Shown piece after piece: positions 15,701 to 23,254 of a stretch of DNA of 64,000 bases. The stretch is from contig CAYSNW010000006.1 in assembly GCA_964432415.1 (NCBI GenBank), forward strand, positions 1 through 64,000, written 5' to 3'. Made by a program: the position numbers and the translations under genes. Positions within the stretch are counted from its first letter, which is position 1, and the number at the start of each line of letters is the position of its first letter. The notes below the pieces were generated by a model. It was not told the origin of the DNA. It ran no database searches and saw only the letters and a program-made list of their open reading frames with translations. This stretch comes from JAFECT01 sp964432415. GTDB taxonomy: Bacteria; Pseudomonadota; Alphaproteobacteria; Caulobacterales; Caulobacteraceae.

Positions 15701-18700
15701 AGCGGGGTGGACCAGTACACCTACATCACGGCGCCGGCGATCAACGGGCTCAGCCCCGCGACTGGTCCGACCAGCGGCGGCACGACCGTCGTGATCACCG
15801 GCACGAACCTTACGGGCGCCACCTCGGTGGTGTTCGGCATCAACTCGGCGGGCAGCTTCACGGTCAACAGTTCGACCCAGATCACCGCCGTCGCGCCGGC
15901 CGGCGGCTCCGGCGTGCACGTGAAGGTCACCACCGCAGGCGGAACCAGCCCCAGCGTCGCCGCCGACGTCTATACCTACGTCGCGGCGCCCACGGTCACC
16001 TCCCTCAGCCCGAGCTCGGGTCCCTCGTTTGGCGGCACGACGGTGACTCTCACCGGCACGGGCTTCTCCGGCGCCACGGCCGTCACCTTCGGGGCGACTC
16101 CGGCGGCGAGCTTCACCGTCAACAGCGCGACCTCGATCACGGCGACCGCTCCGGCGGGGACCGGCACGGTCGACGTGCGGGTGACCAGCGTCGGCGGGAC
16201 CAGCGCCACCGGCGCGGGTGACCAATACACCTTTGTCCAGGCTCCGGCCGTCACCGGCGTCAGTCCGGCCAGCGGTCCGAACGCGGGCGGAAACAGCGTG
16301 ACGATCACGGGCGCGAACCTGTCCGGCGCCACGGCCGTGACCTTCGGCGCTTCGCCGGCGGCCGGCTTCACGGTCAACAGCTCGACCTCGATCACCGCCA
16401 CCGCGCCTGCAGGCTCGACCGGCACGGTCGACCTGCGGGTGACCACTGTGGGCGGAACCAGCGCGACGGGAGCGGCCGACCAGTACACCTATGTGCCGAT
16501 CACGCTGACGCCGTCCTCGCCCCTGACCGCCGCCAAGGTCGGCGTCGCCTATTCGGCCACGATCTCGGCCTCGGGCGGCTCGGGAACCTACACCTACGCC
16601 CGCACGGCGGGCGCGCTTCCGGCGGGTCTGACCCTGTCCGCCGCCGGAGCCCTGAGCGGCACACCGACGCAGGGCGGATCGTTCAGCTTCACGATCACCG
16701 CCACGGACACCTCCAACAGCGCCACCGGGTCGCAAGCCTATGCCCTGACCGTCAACGCCGCGACGATCACGGTCGCGCCGACCAGCCTCGCGGCCATGAC
16801 CCAGGGGGTGGCGACCAGCCAGGCCATCTCGGCGTCGGGCGGAACGGCGACCTACCGGTTCTCGCTCGGCGCAGGCACGCTGCCGGCAGGCCTGAGCCTC
16901 GCCGCCGACGGGACGCTGAGCGGCACGCCCGGCGGTTCGGGCGCCTACAGCTTCTCGGTCGTGGCGACCGACAGCTCCACCGGGACCGGCCCCTACCAGG
17001 GCTTCCGCACCTATTCGGGCACGATCGCGCCCGGGATCCCGACCGCCGGACCCAAGTCGGCGACCACCGCCTATGGCACGGCCGTCGACATCGACCTGGC
17101 CGGCGTCATCACCGGCGTGACCCCGACCGGCGTCACGGTCGCCACGGCGCCCGGCCATGGCGTGGCCACGGTCACCGGCACGACCACGATCCGCTATGTC
17201 CCGAGCGGCTACGCGGGCGTGGACAGCTTCACCTACACCGCCACCGGTCCGGGCGGGACGTCCCAGCCCGCGACGGTCAGCATCACGGTCGCGGCGCCGG
17301 TGATCGATGTCGCCCCGCGCAACCTGGCCTCCGCCACCGTCGCTACGGCCTACAGCGCCAGCGTCACCGCCTCGGGCGGCGCCGCGCCCTACAGCTATGC
17401 GGTGACGTCCGGCGCCCTGCCGGCGGGCCTGACCCTGGCCTCCAACGGCACGGTCTCGGGCACGCCCACGGCGGGCGGCGATTTCGTCTTCACGGTCACC
17501 GCCACCGACAGCTCCACGGGCACAGGCGCGCCCTTCAACGCGTCGAAGTCGATCAGCCTGACGGTGAGGGCGGCCACGGTCACCCTCAACCCGGCCAGCC
17601 TGCCGAACGGCGCGGCCAACGCGGCCTACAGCCAGACGCTCACCGCCTCGGGCGGCACGGCGCCCTACAGCTACGCGCTCACCTCGGGCGCGCTGCCGGC
17701 CGGCCTGACGCTGGCGGCTGACGGCCAGCTCATCGGCACGCCGAGCGCGGGCGCGACGTCCAGCTTCAGCGTCACCGCCACCGACAGCTCCACGGGCTCC
17801 GGCCCCTATACGGCGACGCGCGCCTACAGCGTCACCATCACCGGCGCCCCGACCGTCACGATCAACCCGGCCGGCCTGAACCCGGCCACCGCGGGCAAGC
17901 TGTTCAGCCAGATGCTGAACTCGACCGGCGGCGCCGGGCCCTACCACTACGCCATCACGGCCGGCGCCCTGCCGGCCGGCATGACCCTGTCGACCAACGG
18001 CCAGCTCTCGGGCACGCCGGCGACGGCGGGGACCTTCAACATCACCGTCACCTCGACCGACAGCTCGGCCGCGCCCGGCCCCTACGCGGGCAGCCACGCC
18101 TATGTCCTGACCGTGGCCTCGCCGGCCATCATCGTGAACCCGGCCACGCTGGCCAACGGGACGGTCGGGGTCGCCTACACCCAGGCCTTCACCGCCACCG
18201 GCGGCCAGGCGCCCTACGCCTATGCGGTCACCGCCGGGACGCTTCCCGCCGGCCTGACCCTGTCGGCCACGGGCCAGCTGACCGGCAAGCCCACCCAGGC
18301 CGGCAGCTTCCCGCTGACCGTGACGGCCACCGACCACTCGGCCGGCGCCTTCAGCGGCAATGACAGCTTCACCCTGGTGATCGCCGCGCCGACCCTGGCG
18401 ATGACGACGACCCTGCCGAATGCAACGGCCCAGACCAGCTACGCCCAGACCCTGACCGCCTCGGGGGGCACGGCGCCCTACGGCTTCACGGTCACCGCCG
18501 GAACCCTGCCGGACGGCCTGACCCTGACCCCGGCCGGCCTGCTCTCGGGCCAGGCGACGACGGTAGGGGCCTACGCCTTCACCATCACCGCCACCGACAG
18601 CTCGACGGGGGCCAGCGCACCGTTCCAGGTCAGCCAGGCCTTCAGCTTCAACGTCAATCCGAAGCCGGTGACCGTCACGACGGCCACCATTCCGTCCGGC

Positions 18701-21004
18701 AAGGTGGGCGTCGCCTACAGCCAGACCATCGCGGCGGCCGGCGGCGTCGGTCCCTACGCCTTCGACATCAGCGCGGGCGCCCTGCCGGCCGGACTGGCCC
18801 TGGCGTCCGACGGCACGCTTTCGGGCACGCCCACGGCGGCCGGAAGCTTCAGCTTCACGGTCCGGGCCACCGACAGCCTCTCGGCCACGGCGACCCACGC
18901 CTACAGCCTGACCATCGCGGCGCCGACCCTGACGGTGGCCGGCCCCGCGGCCCAGCCGACGGCCTATTCGGGCGTGGGCTACAGCACCACCCTGACCGGT
19001 TCGGGCGGAACCGCGCCGTACAGCTTCACGCTGGCGACCGGATCGACCCTGCCGGACGGCTTCACCCTGACCTCGGCGGGCGTGCTCTCGGGAATGCCGG
19101 GCAAGCCGTCCAGCAGCAGCTTCTCGGTGACCGTCACCGACAGCTCCGGCGCGCCGGGCCCGTACCACGCCAACCGCGCGCTCTCCCTGCAGATCGTCGC
19201 GGCCCCGGCGCCGACCGCCTCGGCGGCCAGTTCGTCGACCCACGTCAATACGCCGGTGACCATCGACCTCACGGCTTCGGTCGTGGCGGCCAACACTGTC
19301 GCGGTCTCGACCGCGCCGGCCCATGGTTCGACGACGGTCTCGGGCCTCGCGGTCACCTACACTCCGGCCACGGGCTTCAGCGGGACCGACAGCTTCAGCT
19401 ACACGGCGACCGGGCCCGCCGGGACCTCGGCGCCCGCCGTGGTCAGCGTCACGGTCGGCGGCGCCGGTCCGGCGTCGGTGTCCTCGACCCAGTTTGTGAT
19501 CGTGACCGCCCAGAACTTCACCGCCACCACGCCGGCCCTCACCCCGGTCACCGTGGACGTGACGGCGGGCGGAACCGGCGGACCGTTCACGGGCGCCACG
19601 GTGGTGTCGGTCAGCCCCTCGACCTCGGGCACGGCGGTCGCCGCGCCCACGGGAGCGTCAGGTCACTACGCCATCACCTTCACCCCGAATGCGCAGTTCT
19701 CGGGAACCTCGGTGGTGACCTTCACCCTGACGTCAGCGAGCGGAACCTCCGCTCCGGCGACGCTGACGGTCACCGTCCAGCCGCGCCCGGATCCCTCGCT
19801 GGATCCGGACGTCAAGGGCGTGCTCGGCGCCCAGAGCGGGGCGGCGCGCCGCTTCACCGACACCCAGATCGGCAACTTCGGCCGGCGCATGGAGCAGCTG
19901 CATGGCGGCTCGGGCGCCGACGGGCAGGGCGGCTATGCGTCCAGGTCCTCCTTCGGCCTGAGCCTGGGCTTCGGCGACTACGCCAGCGACCAGCGCATGG
20001 GCGACAACCCGGCCAGCCGCCAGCGGGCCGAGGAGATGTACAACCCTGCCTTCCGTGAGGGCTCCGCGGTGCGCAGCGTCCGGCACGCCGACACCGGGCC
20101 CGCCAGGGGCGGCGCCGGCGCCGCCGATCTCTACGCCGCGCCGGGCTCCGGTTCGGGCCGCGAGACCAGCGGCGACGGGACCTCGGTGTGGGTGACCGGC
20201 TCCATCGACCTGGGCCAGCGCCACCTGACGCCGGGCCAGGCCGGACTGAAGTTCGAGACCTCCGGCCTGAGCTTCGGCGTCGACCGTCCCTTCGGCGAGC
20301 ACGTCGTGCTGGGCGTCGGCGGCGGCTGGGGTCACACCACCGACCGGATCGGCACGCTGGGCACCACCTCGCGCGCCGGCAGCTGGACCGGGGCGCTCTA
20401 CGCCTCGTTCAACCCGGCCTCCAACCTCTACCTCGACGCCATGGTCGGCCGTTCGAGCTTCAGCTTCGACACCCACCGCCATACGGCGGGCAGCTTCGTG
20501 ACCGGCTCGCGTGACGGCGCCCAGACCTTCGCCTCGCTGACCGCGGCGTGGGAGCATCGCTCCGACGGCGGTCTGCACATGGCGCCCTACGGCCGCATCG
20601 ACGCGGCGGACGGGTGGCTGGGGGCCTTCACCGAGACCGGCGATCCGGTCTGGGCGCTGGCCTACGGCGAACAGAAGCTGAAGACGCTGACCGGTTCGCT
20701 CGGCCTGCACGGCGACTACGCGTTCCGCCACCGCTGGGGTTCGTTCACCCCCAGCTGGCGCTTCGAGTACCGCCACGAGTTCGAGGACCTGAGCGCCACC
20801 AGCCTGCGTTACGCCGACCTGCCCGCGGGCACGGTGTTCCAGGCCACGCCCGAGGGCTCCAAACGGGACAACCTCTCGCTGGGCGCCGGCGGGGAGTGGG
20901 GCTTCCGCGACGGCTGGCGGCTGGGCCTGGAGTGGGAGGGGCTGGTCACCGACTCCTCCAACCCAAGCAACCGCTACCTGTTCAAGGCGCACAAGACCTT
21001 CTGA
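12752..21004 (+). CDS. Giant autotransporter with IPT/TIG and Ig-like repeats
   Basis: 2750 residues. Order: Arg-containing N-terminal extension and signal peptide (about 1-52, ending AAAS); a DUF11-like domain (about 55-310); eleven tandem IPT/TIG repeats of about 85 residues (about 313-1248), each with SISPxxGPxxGGTxVTITGT; nine Ig-like repeats of the putative-Ig (He_PIG) type (ASGGxxPYxYxVTxGALPAGLTL) from about 1250 to 2150, with one cadherin-like insertion near 1430-1515; two more Ig-like domains (to about 2345); a Gly-rich linker; and a C-terminal beta-barrel (about 2470-2750) ending in KAHKTF, with the terminal Phe of outer-membrane barrels. This is a type V-secreted surface adhesin architecture. 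GTG 12752 was chosen because the signal peptide follows. No enzymatic passenger domain is visible. Confidence 0.9.
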   Translation: MKFSGLGLFARAASRVFSSVFGKRETGPRRLPLALLLATIAAMAAASPAAASSPVLTPNLADPNDSTPLFQGAPGQSDYIMHTYVFNNGLGTSSGTYTLTWHMPSGVTVTAISGSGFSCTLNATTPTCSSSQALGAFSGGPSVVLTMSIDPNITSSGPVTVNPTVDVSGGGNSSTISDTSHTFQITANRPSFSTAFSPTSIAPGATSTLTYTVSNSAGNFINLHNISTSSSFPSGLVIAPTPNLTNSCGGTATATAGAGSLTFSGVTLAPGTNCTISASVTAASGGAYAYAPVATSTETASRTAASKTLTVVAPPTVISISPTAGPTAGGTSVVITGTNLTAATAVTFGATAATSFTVNSATQITATSPAGAAGTSDITVTTGNGTSATGAADQFTWVPAPTVTSISPTSGPATGGTTVTITGTGFSTATAVTFGATPATGYTLNSNTQITATAPAGTGTVDVRVTGVGGTSATSAADHYTYIAAPVVTSVSPTAGPTAGGTTVTITGTGFLFSTAVTFGATPATSYSVISSTQITAVSPANAGTVDIRVTTSGGTSATSAADQFTYVAQPTLSLVTPRSGPSSGGTTLFLTGTGFTAASTVSFGGTPASSVTVGSATSIIATAPAGSGTVDVRVATEGGTSATFAGDTFTFYPVPTITSISPASGSTAGGTSVTITGTNLSSTSAVSFGGTGATYAINSDTSVTATAPAGTGTVDLRVTTIGGTSATSAADQFTYVTGPAVTSISPSSGPAAGGTSVTITGTGFTGATAVKFGAIAATSFTVNSATQITATSPANAGTLDVRVTTPGGTSATSPADQFTFVAQPSVTSISPTAGPTSGGTTVTITGANLLSATAVTFGATPATSYTVNSATSITATAPAGAGTVDLRVTTTGGTSSTSAADQYTYVAAPSVTSISPSAGPSAGGATVTITGTNFAGATAVTFGATPAASFTVNSNTQITATSPAGVGTVDLRVTSVGGTSATSGVDQYTYITAPAINGLSPATGPTSGGTTVVITGTNLTGATSVVFGINSAGSFTVNSSTQITAVAPAGGSGVHVKVTTAGGTSPSVAADVYTYVAAPTVTSLSPSSGPSFGGTTVTLTGTGFSGATAVTFGATPAASFTVNSATSITATAPAGTGTVDVRVTSVGGTSATGAGDQYTFVQAPAVTGVSPASGPNAGGNSVTITGANLSGATAVTFGASPAAGFTVNSSTSITATAPAGSTGTVDLRVTTVGGTSATGAADQYTYVPITLTPSSPLTAAKVGVAYSATISASGGSGTYTYARTAGALPAGLTLSAAGALSGTPTQGGSFSFTITATDTSNSATGSQAYALTVNAATITVAPTSLAAMTQGVATSQAISASGGTATYRFSLGAGTLPAGLSLAADGTLSGTPGGSGAYSFSVVATDSSTGTGPYQGFRTYSGTIAPGIPTAGPKSATTAYGTAVDIDLAGVITGVTPTGVTVATAPGHGVATVTGTTTIRYVPSGYAGVDSFTYTATGPGGTSQPATVSITVAAPVIDVAPRNLASATVATAYSASVTASGGAAPYSYAVTSGALPAGLTLASNGTVSGTPTAGGDFVFTVTATDSSTGTGAPFNASKSISLTVRAATVTLNPASLPNGAANAAYSQTLTASGGTAPYSYALTSGALPAGLTLAADGQLIGTPSAGATSSFSVTATDSSTGSGPYTATRAYSVTITGAPTVTINPAGLNPATAGKLFSQMLNSTGGAGPYHYAITAGALPAGMTLSTNGQLSGTPATAGTFNITVTSTDSSAAPGPYAGSHAYVLTVASPAIIVNPATLANGTVGVAYTQAFTATGGQAPYAYAVTAGTLPAGLTLSATGQLTGKPTQAGSFPLTVTATDHSAGAFSGNDSFTLVIAAPTLAMTTTLPNATAQTSYAQTLTASGGTAPYGFTVTAGTLPDGLTLTPAGLLSGQATTVGAYAFTITATDSSTGASAPFQVSQAFSFNVNPKPVTVTTATIPSGKVGVAYSQTIAAAGGVGPYAFDISAGALPAGLALASDGTLSGTPTAAGSFSFTVRATDSLSATATHAYSLTIAAPTLTVAGPAAQPTAYSGVGYSTTLTGSGGTAPYSFTLATGSTLPDGFTLTSAGVLSGMPGKPSSSSFSVTVTDSSGAPGPYHANRALSLQIVAAPAPTASAASSSTHVNTPVTIDLTASVVAANTVAVSTAPAHGSTTVSGLAVTYTPATGFSGTDSFSYTATGPAGTSAPAVVSVTVGGAGPASVSSTQFVIVTAQNFTATTPALTPVTVDVTAGGTGGPFTGATVVSVSPSTSGTAVAAPTGASGHYAITFTPNAQFSGTSVVTFTLTSASGTSAPATLTVTVQPRPDPSLDPDVKGVLGAQSGAARRFTDTQIGNFGRRMEQLHGGSGADGQGGYASRSSFGLSLGFGDYASDQRMGDNPASRQRAEEMYNPAFREGSAVRSVRHADTGPARGGAGAADLYAAPGSGSGRETSGDGTSVWVTGSIDLGQRHLTPGQAGLKFETSGLSFGVDRPFGEHVVLGVGGGWGHTTDRIGTLGTTSRAGSWTGALYASFNPASNLYLDAMVGRSSFSFDTHRHTAGSFVTGSRDGAQTFASLTAAWEHRSDGGLHMAPYGRIDAADGWLGAFTETGDPVWALAYGEQKLKTLTGSLGLHGDYAFRHRWGSFTPSWRFEYRHEFEDLSATSLRYADLPAGTVFQATPEGSKRDNLSLGAGGEWGFRDGWRLGLEWEGLVTDSSNPSNRYLFKAHKTF

Positions 21005-21032
21005 TCCGAGCGGATCGGAACGGCATGAACCA

Positions 21033-21066
21033 GGGCCTCCGGCGGCGACACCGGGGGCCCTTTTCT
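21033..21066 (+). terminator. Terminator after the autotransporter gene
   Basis: GGGCCTCCGG and CCGGGGGCCC can pair around a short CGGCGACA loop, followed by TTTTCTT. It begins 30 bases after the autotransporter stop. Confidence 0.75.
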
Positions 21067-21107
21067 TGACCGGGCGCAGGGCCCTCCCGCGGGCCGGGAG
21101 TCAGTGT

Positions 21108-21662
21108 ATGCAGGCCCCGGAACGCCAATGGGAACAGGGTCGCATGCTCGCTGACGTGGACAGGGCGGTCGCCGCGCCGGATGGCCTGCTCGCGGCCTGG
21201 AAGACGCGGGTAGGGGTGCTGAACAACCCCTTCCTCTGGCGGCTGATCCTGATCGTGCTGGGTGTGCCGAGCCTGCTGGCGGGCGTCGTCGTGGCGCTGG
21301 TGGCCCGCGACGCCTCCATGCTGGTGCTCGTCCCGCCGGTCGCCCTCGCCGCGACCCTGGCGCCGTTCGTGGCGCTGGGGGGTGCGATCGACCTGATGGG
21401 CGGGGTGCGCGGCGCCTTCTTCCTGACCGCAGGCGGGGCGCGGATGGTCCTGGGTCCCCACGCGCGCGCCGTGTCGATGAACGCCGAGCCGAAACACGGC
21501 GTCTTCATGGCCTGGGACGAGGTCCGGAAGGTGCGGGTCAACCGGCGCCAGCGCCTGATCGTGCTGCGATCGGGCCCACGCTCGCTCACCCTGTTCTGCG
21601 CGCCCGACACCTTCACCCAGGTCCTGGGCGTGCTCGGCCGTCAGACCACAGCGCGCTCCTGA
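21108..21662 (+). CDS. Two-helix membrane protein, unknown function
   Basis: 184 residues: cytoplasmic N-terminus, two hydrophobic segments (PFLWRLILIVLGVPSLLAGVVVALVA near residue 40 and MLVLVPPVALAATLAPFVALGG near 75), then a soluble C-terminal domain with a PH-like/YcxB-like strand pattern (VFMAWDEVRKVRVNRRQRLIVL). ATG 21108 has GGGAG upstream; a start at 21144 is also possible. Its function is unknown. It precedes but probably is not co-transcribed with the MBL/MarR operon, which has its own operators. Confidence 0.65.
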   Translation: MQAPERQWEQGRMLADVDRAVAAPDGLLAAWKTRVGVLNNPFLWRLILIVLGVPSLLAGVVVALVARDASMLVLVPPVALAATLAPFVALGGAIDLMGGVRGAFFLTAGGARMVLGPHARAVSMNAEPKHGVFMAWDEVRKVRVNRRQRLIVLRSGPRSLTLFCAPDTFTQVLGVLGRQTTARS

Positions 21663-21675
21663 ACCGAAGACGAAC

Positions 21676-21724
21676 TGTCTTGACGTCAAGATACATTGCA
21701 GCCATATATCTTGACACAAAGATA
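21676..21724 (+). promoter_or_regulatory. Twin 18-bp palindromic operators of the MBL/MarR operon
   Basis: TGTCTTGACGTCAAGATA (21676-21693) and TATCTTGACACAAAGATA (21707-21724), two palindromes with the common pattern TATCTTGA-N2-nAAGATA, starting 31 bp apart. The second ends 14 bases before the ATG of the MBL gene. They fit the winged-helix MarR family; the MarR protein encoded as the second gene of the operon is the likely ligand (inference). Confidence 0.75.
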
Positions 21725-21738
21725 GATGGAGCCACGCC

Positions 21739-22554
21739 ATGACCCCCTTTCTGTGCGAGACCTGCGGAACCCAGTTCGCGCCCTCGGCCCAGGCGCCCGA
21801 GGCCTGCCCGATCTGCCTGGACGAGCGCCAATACGTGGGCTGGCGCGGGCAGCGCTGGCTGACTCCCGAAGCCCTGGCCACGCGTTTCGGTCCGCGGATC
21901 GAACGGGACGCCGGCCTGCTGGGCGTGGGCATGAGCCCGTCCTTCGCCATCGACCAGCGCGCCCTGGTGCTGCCGACCTCGGGTCCCCGCATCCTGTGGG
22001 AGTGCACGAGCCTGGCCACGCCCGAGACGATCGAGCAGGTGACGGCCGAGGGGCCGATCGACCTGATCGCCATCTCGCACCCTCATTTCTACACGGCCAT
22101 GGCGGCCTGGAGCGAGGCGCTGGGCGGGGTCCCGATCCTGCTGCACGCGGCGGACCGGCGCTGGGTGATGCGGGGCTCGGCGCGCATCCGGTTCTGGGAC
22201 GGGGAGGGGCTGGAGCTGGCGCCCGGGGTGCGGCTGATCCGGCTTGGCGGCCATTTCGAGGGCTCCACCGGCCTGCACTGGCATGATGAGGCCCGGCCCG
22301 AGGGCGCGCTGTTCCCGGGCGACGCCCTGCAGGTGGTCTCCGACCGGCGCCACCTGACCTTCATGTACAGCTACCCCAACTACATCCCCATGCATCCGGA
22401 CGCGGTGCTGGCGCTGGAGCGGGCGATCGCGGGATGCGCCTTCGCCGACGTTTACGGCTACACCTGGGGGCGCAACATCATCGGGGAGGGGCGCCAGGCG
22501 GCGGACCGTTCGTTCGAGCGGTACCTGCGGGCGGTGGGAGCGCAGGCGGCGTGA
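21739..22554 (+). CDS. MBL-fold hydrolase with N-terminal zinc ribbon
   Basis: 271 residues. The first 30 carry CETCG...CPIC, a rubredoxin-like zinc ribbon. The rest is a metallo-beta-lactamase fold: ISHPHFYTAM replaces the usual HxHxDH motif (only HPH is retained), GGHFEGSTGLHW supplies further histidines, and FPGDALQ the aspartate. The lost DH of the motif suggests altered metal binding. Substrate unknown. The gene is overlapped by the MarR gene (GTGA, 22551-22554), and the operator pair upstream suggests induction by a small molecule the enzyme may act on. Confidence 0.82.
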   Translation: MTPFLCETCGTQFAPSAQAPEACPICLDERQYVGWRGQRWLTPEALATRFGPRIERDAGLLGVGMSPSFAIDQRALVLPTSGPRILWECTSLATPETIEQVTAEGPIDLIAISHPHFYTAMAAWSEALGGVPILLHAADRRWVMRGSARIRFWDGEGLELAPGVRLIRLGGHFEGSTGLHWHDEARPEGALFPGDALQVVSDRRHLTFMYSYPNYIPMHPDAVLALERAIAGCAFADVYGYTWGRNIIGEGRQAADRSFERYLRAVGAQAA

Positions 22555-23048
22555 ACGACAAGATCGACGACATCTGCGCCCAGTGGCGCCGCGTGGCGCC
22601 GGAGCTTGACACCGCTCCGGTGGCGATCCTGGGCCGGGCGTACCGGATCGCGGCCCTGGCGGGACGGCCGATCGCGGCGGTGTTCGAACGCCACGGCCTG
22701 GACCGGGGCGAGTTCGATGTCGCCGCCACCCTGATGCGCACGGGCGCGCCGCACGAACTGACCCCGACCGACCTCTACCGTGAGCTGATGATCTCCTCGG
22801 GCGGCCTGACTCACCGGCTCAAGCGGCTGGAGGCGCGCGGCCTGATCGAGCGGGTGAAGTCGCCGGATGATGGGCGCAGCTGGACGGTCAGGCTGACGGC
22901 GGCGGGCCGGCGGCTGGTGCTGGAGGCCTATGCCGAGGACCTGGCGCTGGAGGCGCGGCTGCTCGAGGGCCTGACGGCGGAGGAGCGGTCGGAGCTGGAG
23001 CGGCTGCTGGCCCGACTGCACGCCGTGGTGGCGCGGAACCTGGCGTAG
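22551..23048 (+). CDS. MarR-family transcriptional regulator
   Basis: 165 residues. The winged-helix core shows FDVAATLMRTGAPHELTPTDLYRELMISSGGLTHRLKRLEARGLIERVKSPDDGRSWTVRLTAAGRRL, with the recognition helix at SSGGLTHRLKRLE and the wing at DGRSWTVRL. N- and C-terminal helices for dimerisation flank it. GTG 22551 overlaps the MBL stop by four bases. It probably represses its own operon at the two palindromes near 21700. A GANTC-type repeat follows directly. Confidence 0.92.
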   Translation: MNDKIDDICAQWRRVAPELDTAPVAILGRAYRIAALAGRPIAAVFERHGLDRGEFDVAATLMRTGAPHELTPTDLYRELMISSGGLTHRLKRLEARGLIERVKSPDDGRSWTVRLTAAGRRLVLEAYAEDLALEARLLEGLTAEERSELERLLARLHAVVARNLA

Positions 23049-23066
23049 GGGCGCCCGGCTTCAAGC

Positions 23067-23236
23067 AAGATTCGCTGTTGGGTCCTCGGGTTCCGCTGCG
23101 CGGCCCCGAGGATGACGAACATAGTTGGGGGGCAGCGGCCCAGCCCGCTCTCCAGAGCGGGAGGCACTCCTTTCAAGTATGTCCGTCATCCTCGGAGCGG
23201 AGCCCCGCAGGGGCGTAGACCCGAGGACCCAACAGC
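23067..23236. repeat. GANTC-capped palindromic repeat, copy 2
   Basis: Begins AAGATTCGCTGTTGGGTCCTCGGGT and ends with ACCCGAGGACCCAACAGC. Each arm holds CGAGGATGACG or its complement; a spacer of about 60 bases with CCCGCTCTCCAGAGCGGG sits between. It lies between convergent genes (marR and the BNR-propeller gene). GATTC is present on the left end only; the right end has CTCCC in place of GAATC. Confidence 0.85.
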
Positions 23237-23254
23237 TCCCGTCCTCAATGCCGC

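Noticed and set aside
13690..16497. Tandem 255-bp repeats as a possible CRISPR or satellite
   Set aside because: They encode IPT/TIG domains in one unbroken frame, and the repeats are far longer and less exact than CRISPR repeats.
14795..19324. A 1509-codon open frame antisense to the autotransporter gene, and a similar forward shadow at 12676-15201
   Set aside because: Arg/Gly/Ala-rich translation without any domain. It results from the high G+C and strongly biased codon use of the repetitive gene on the other strand.
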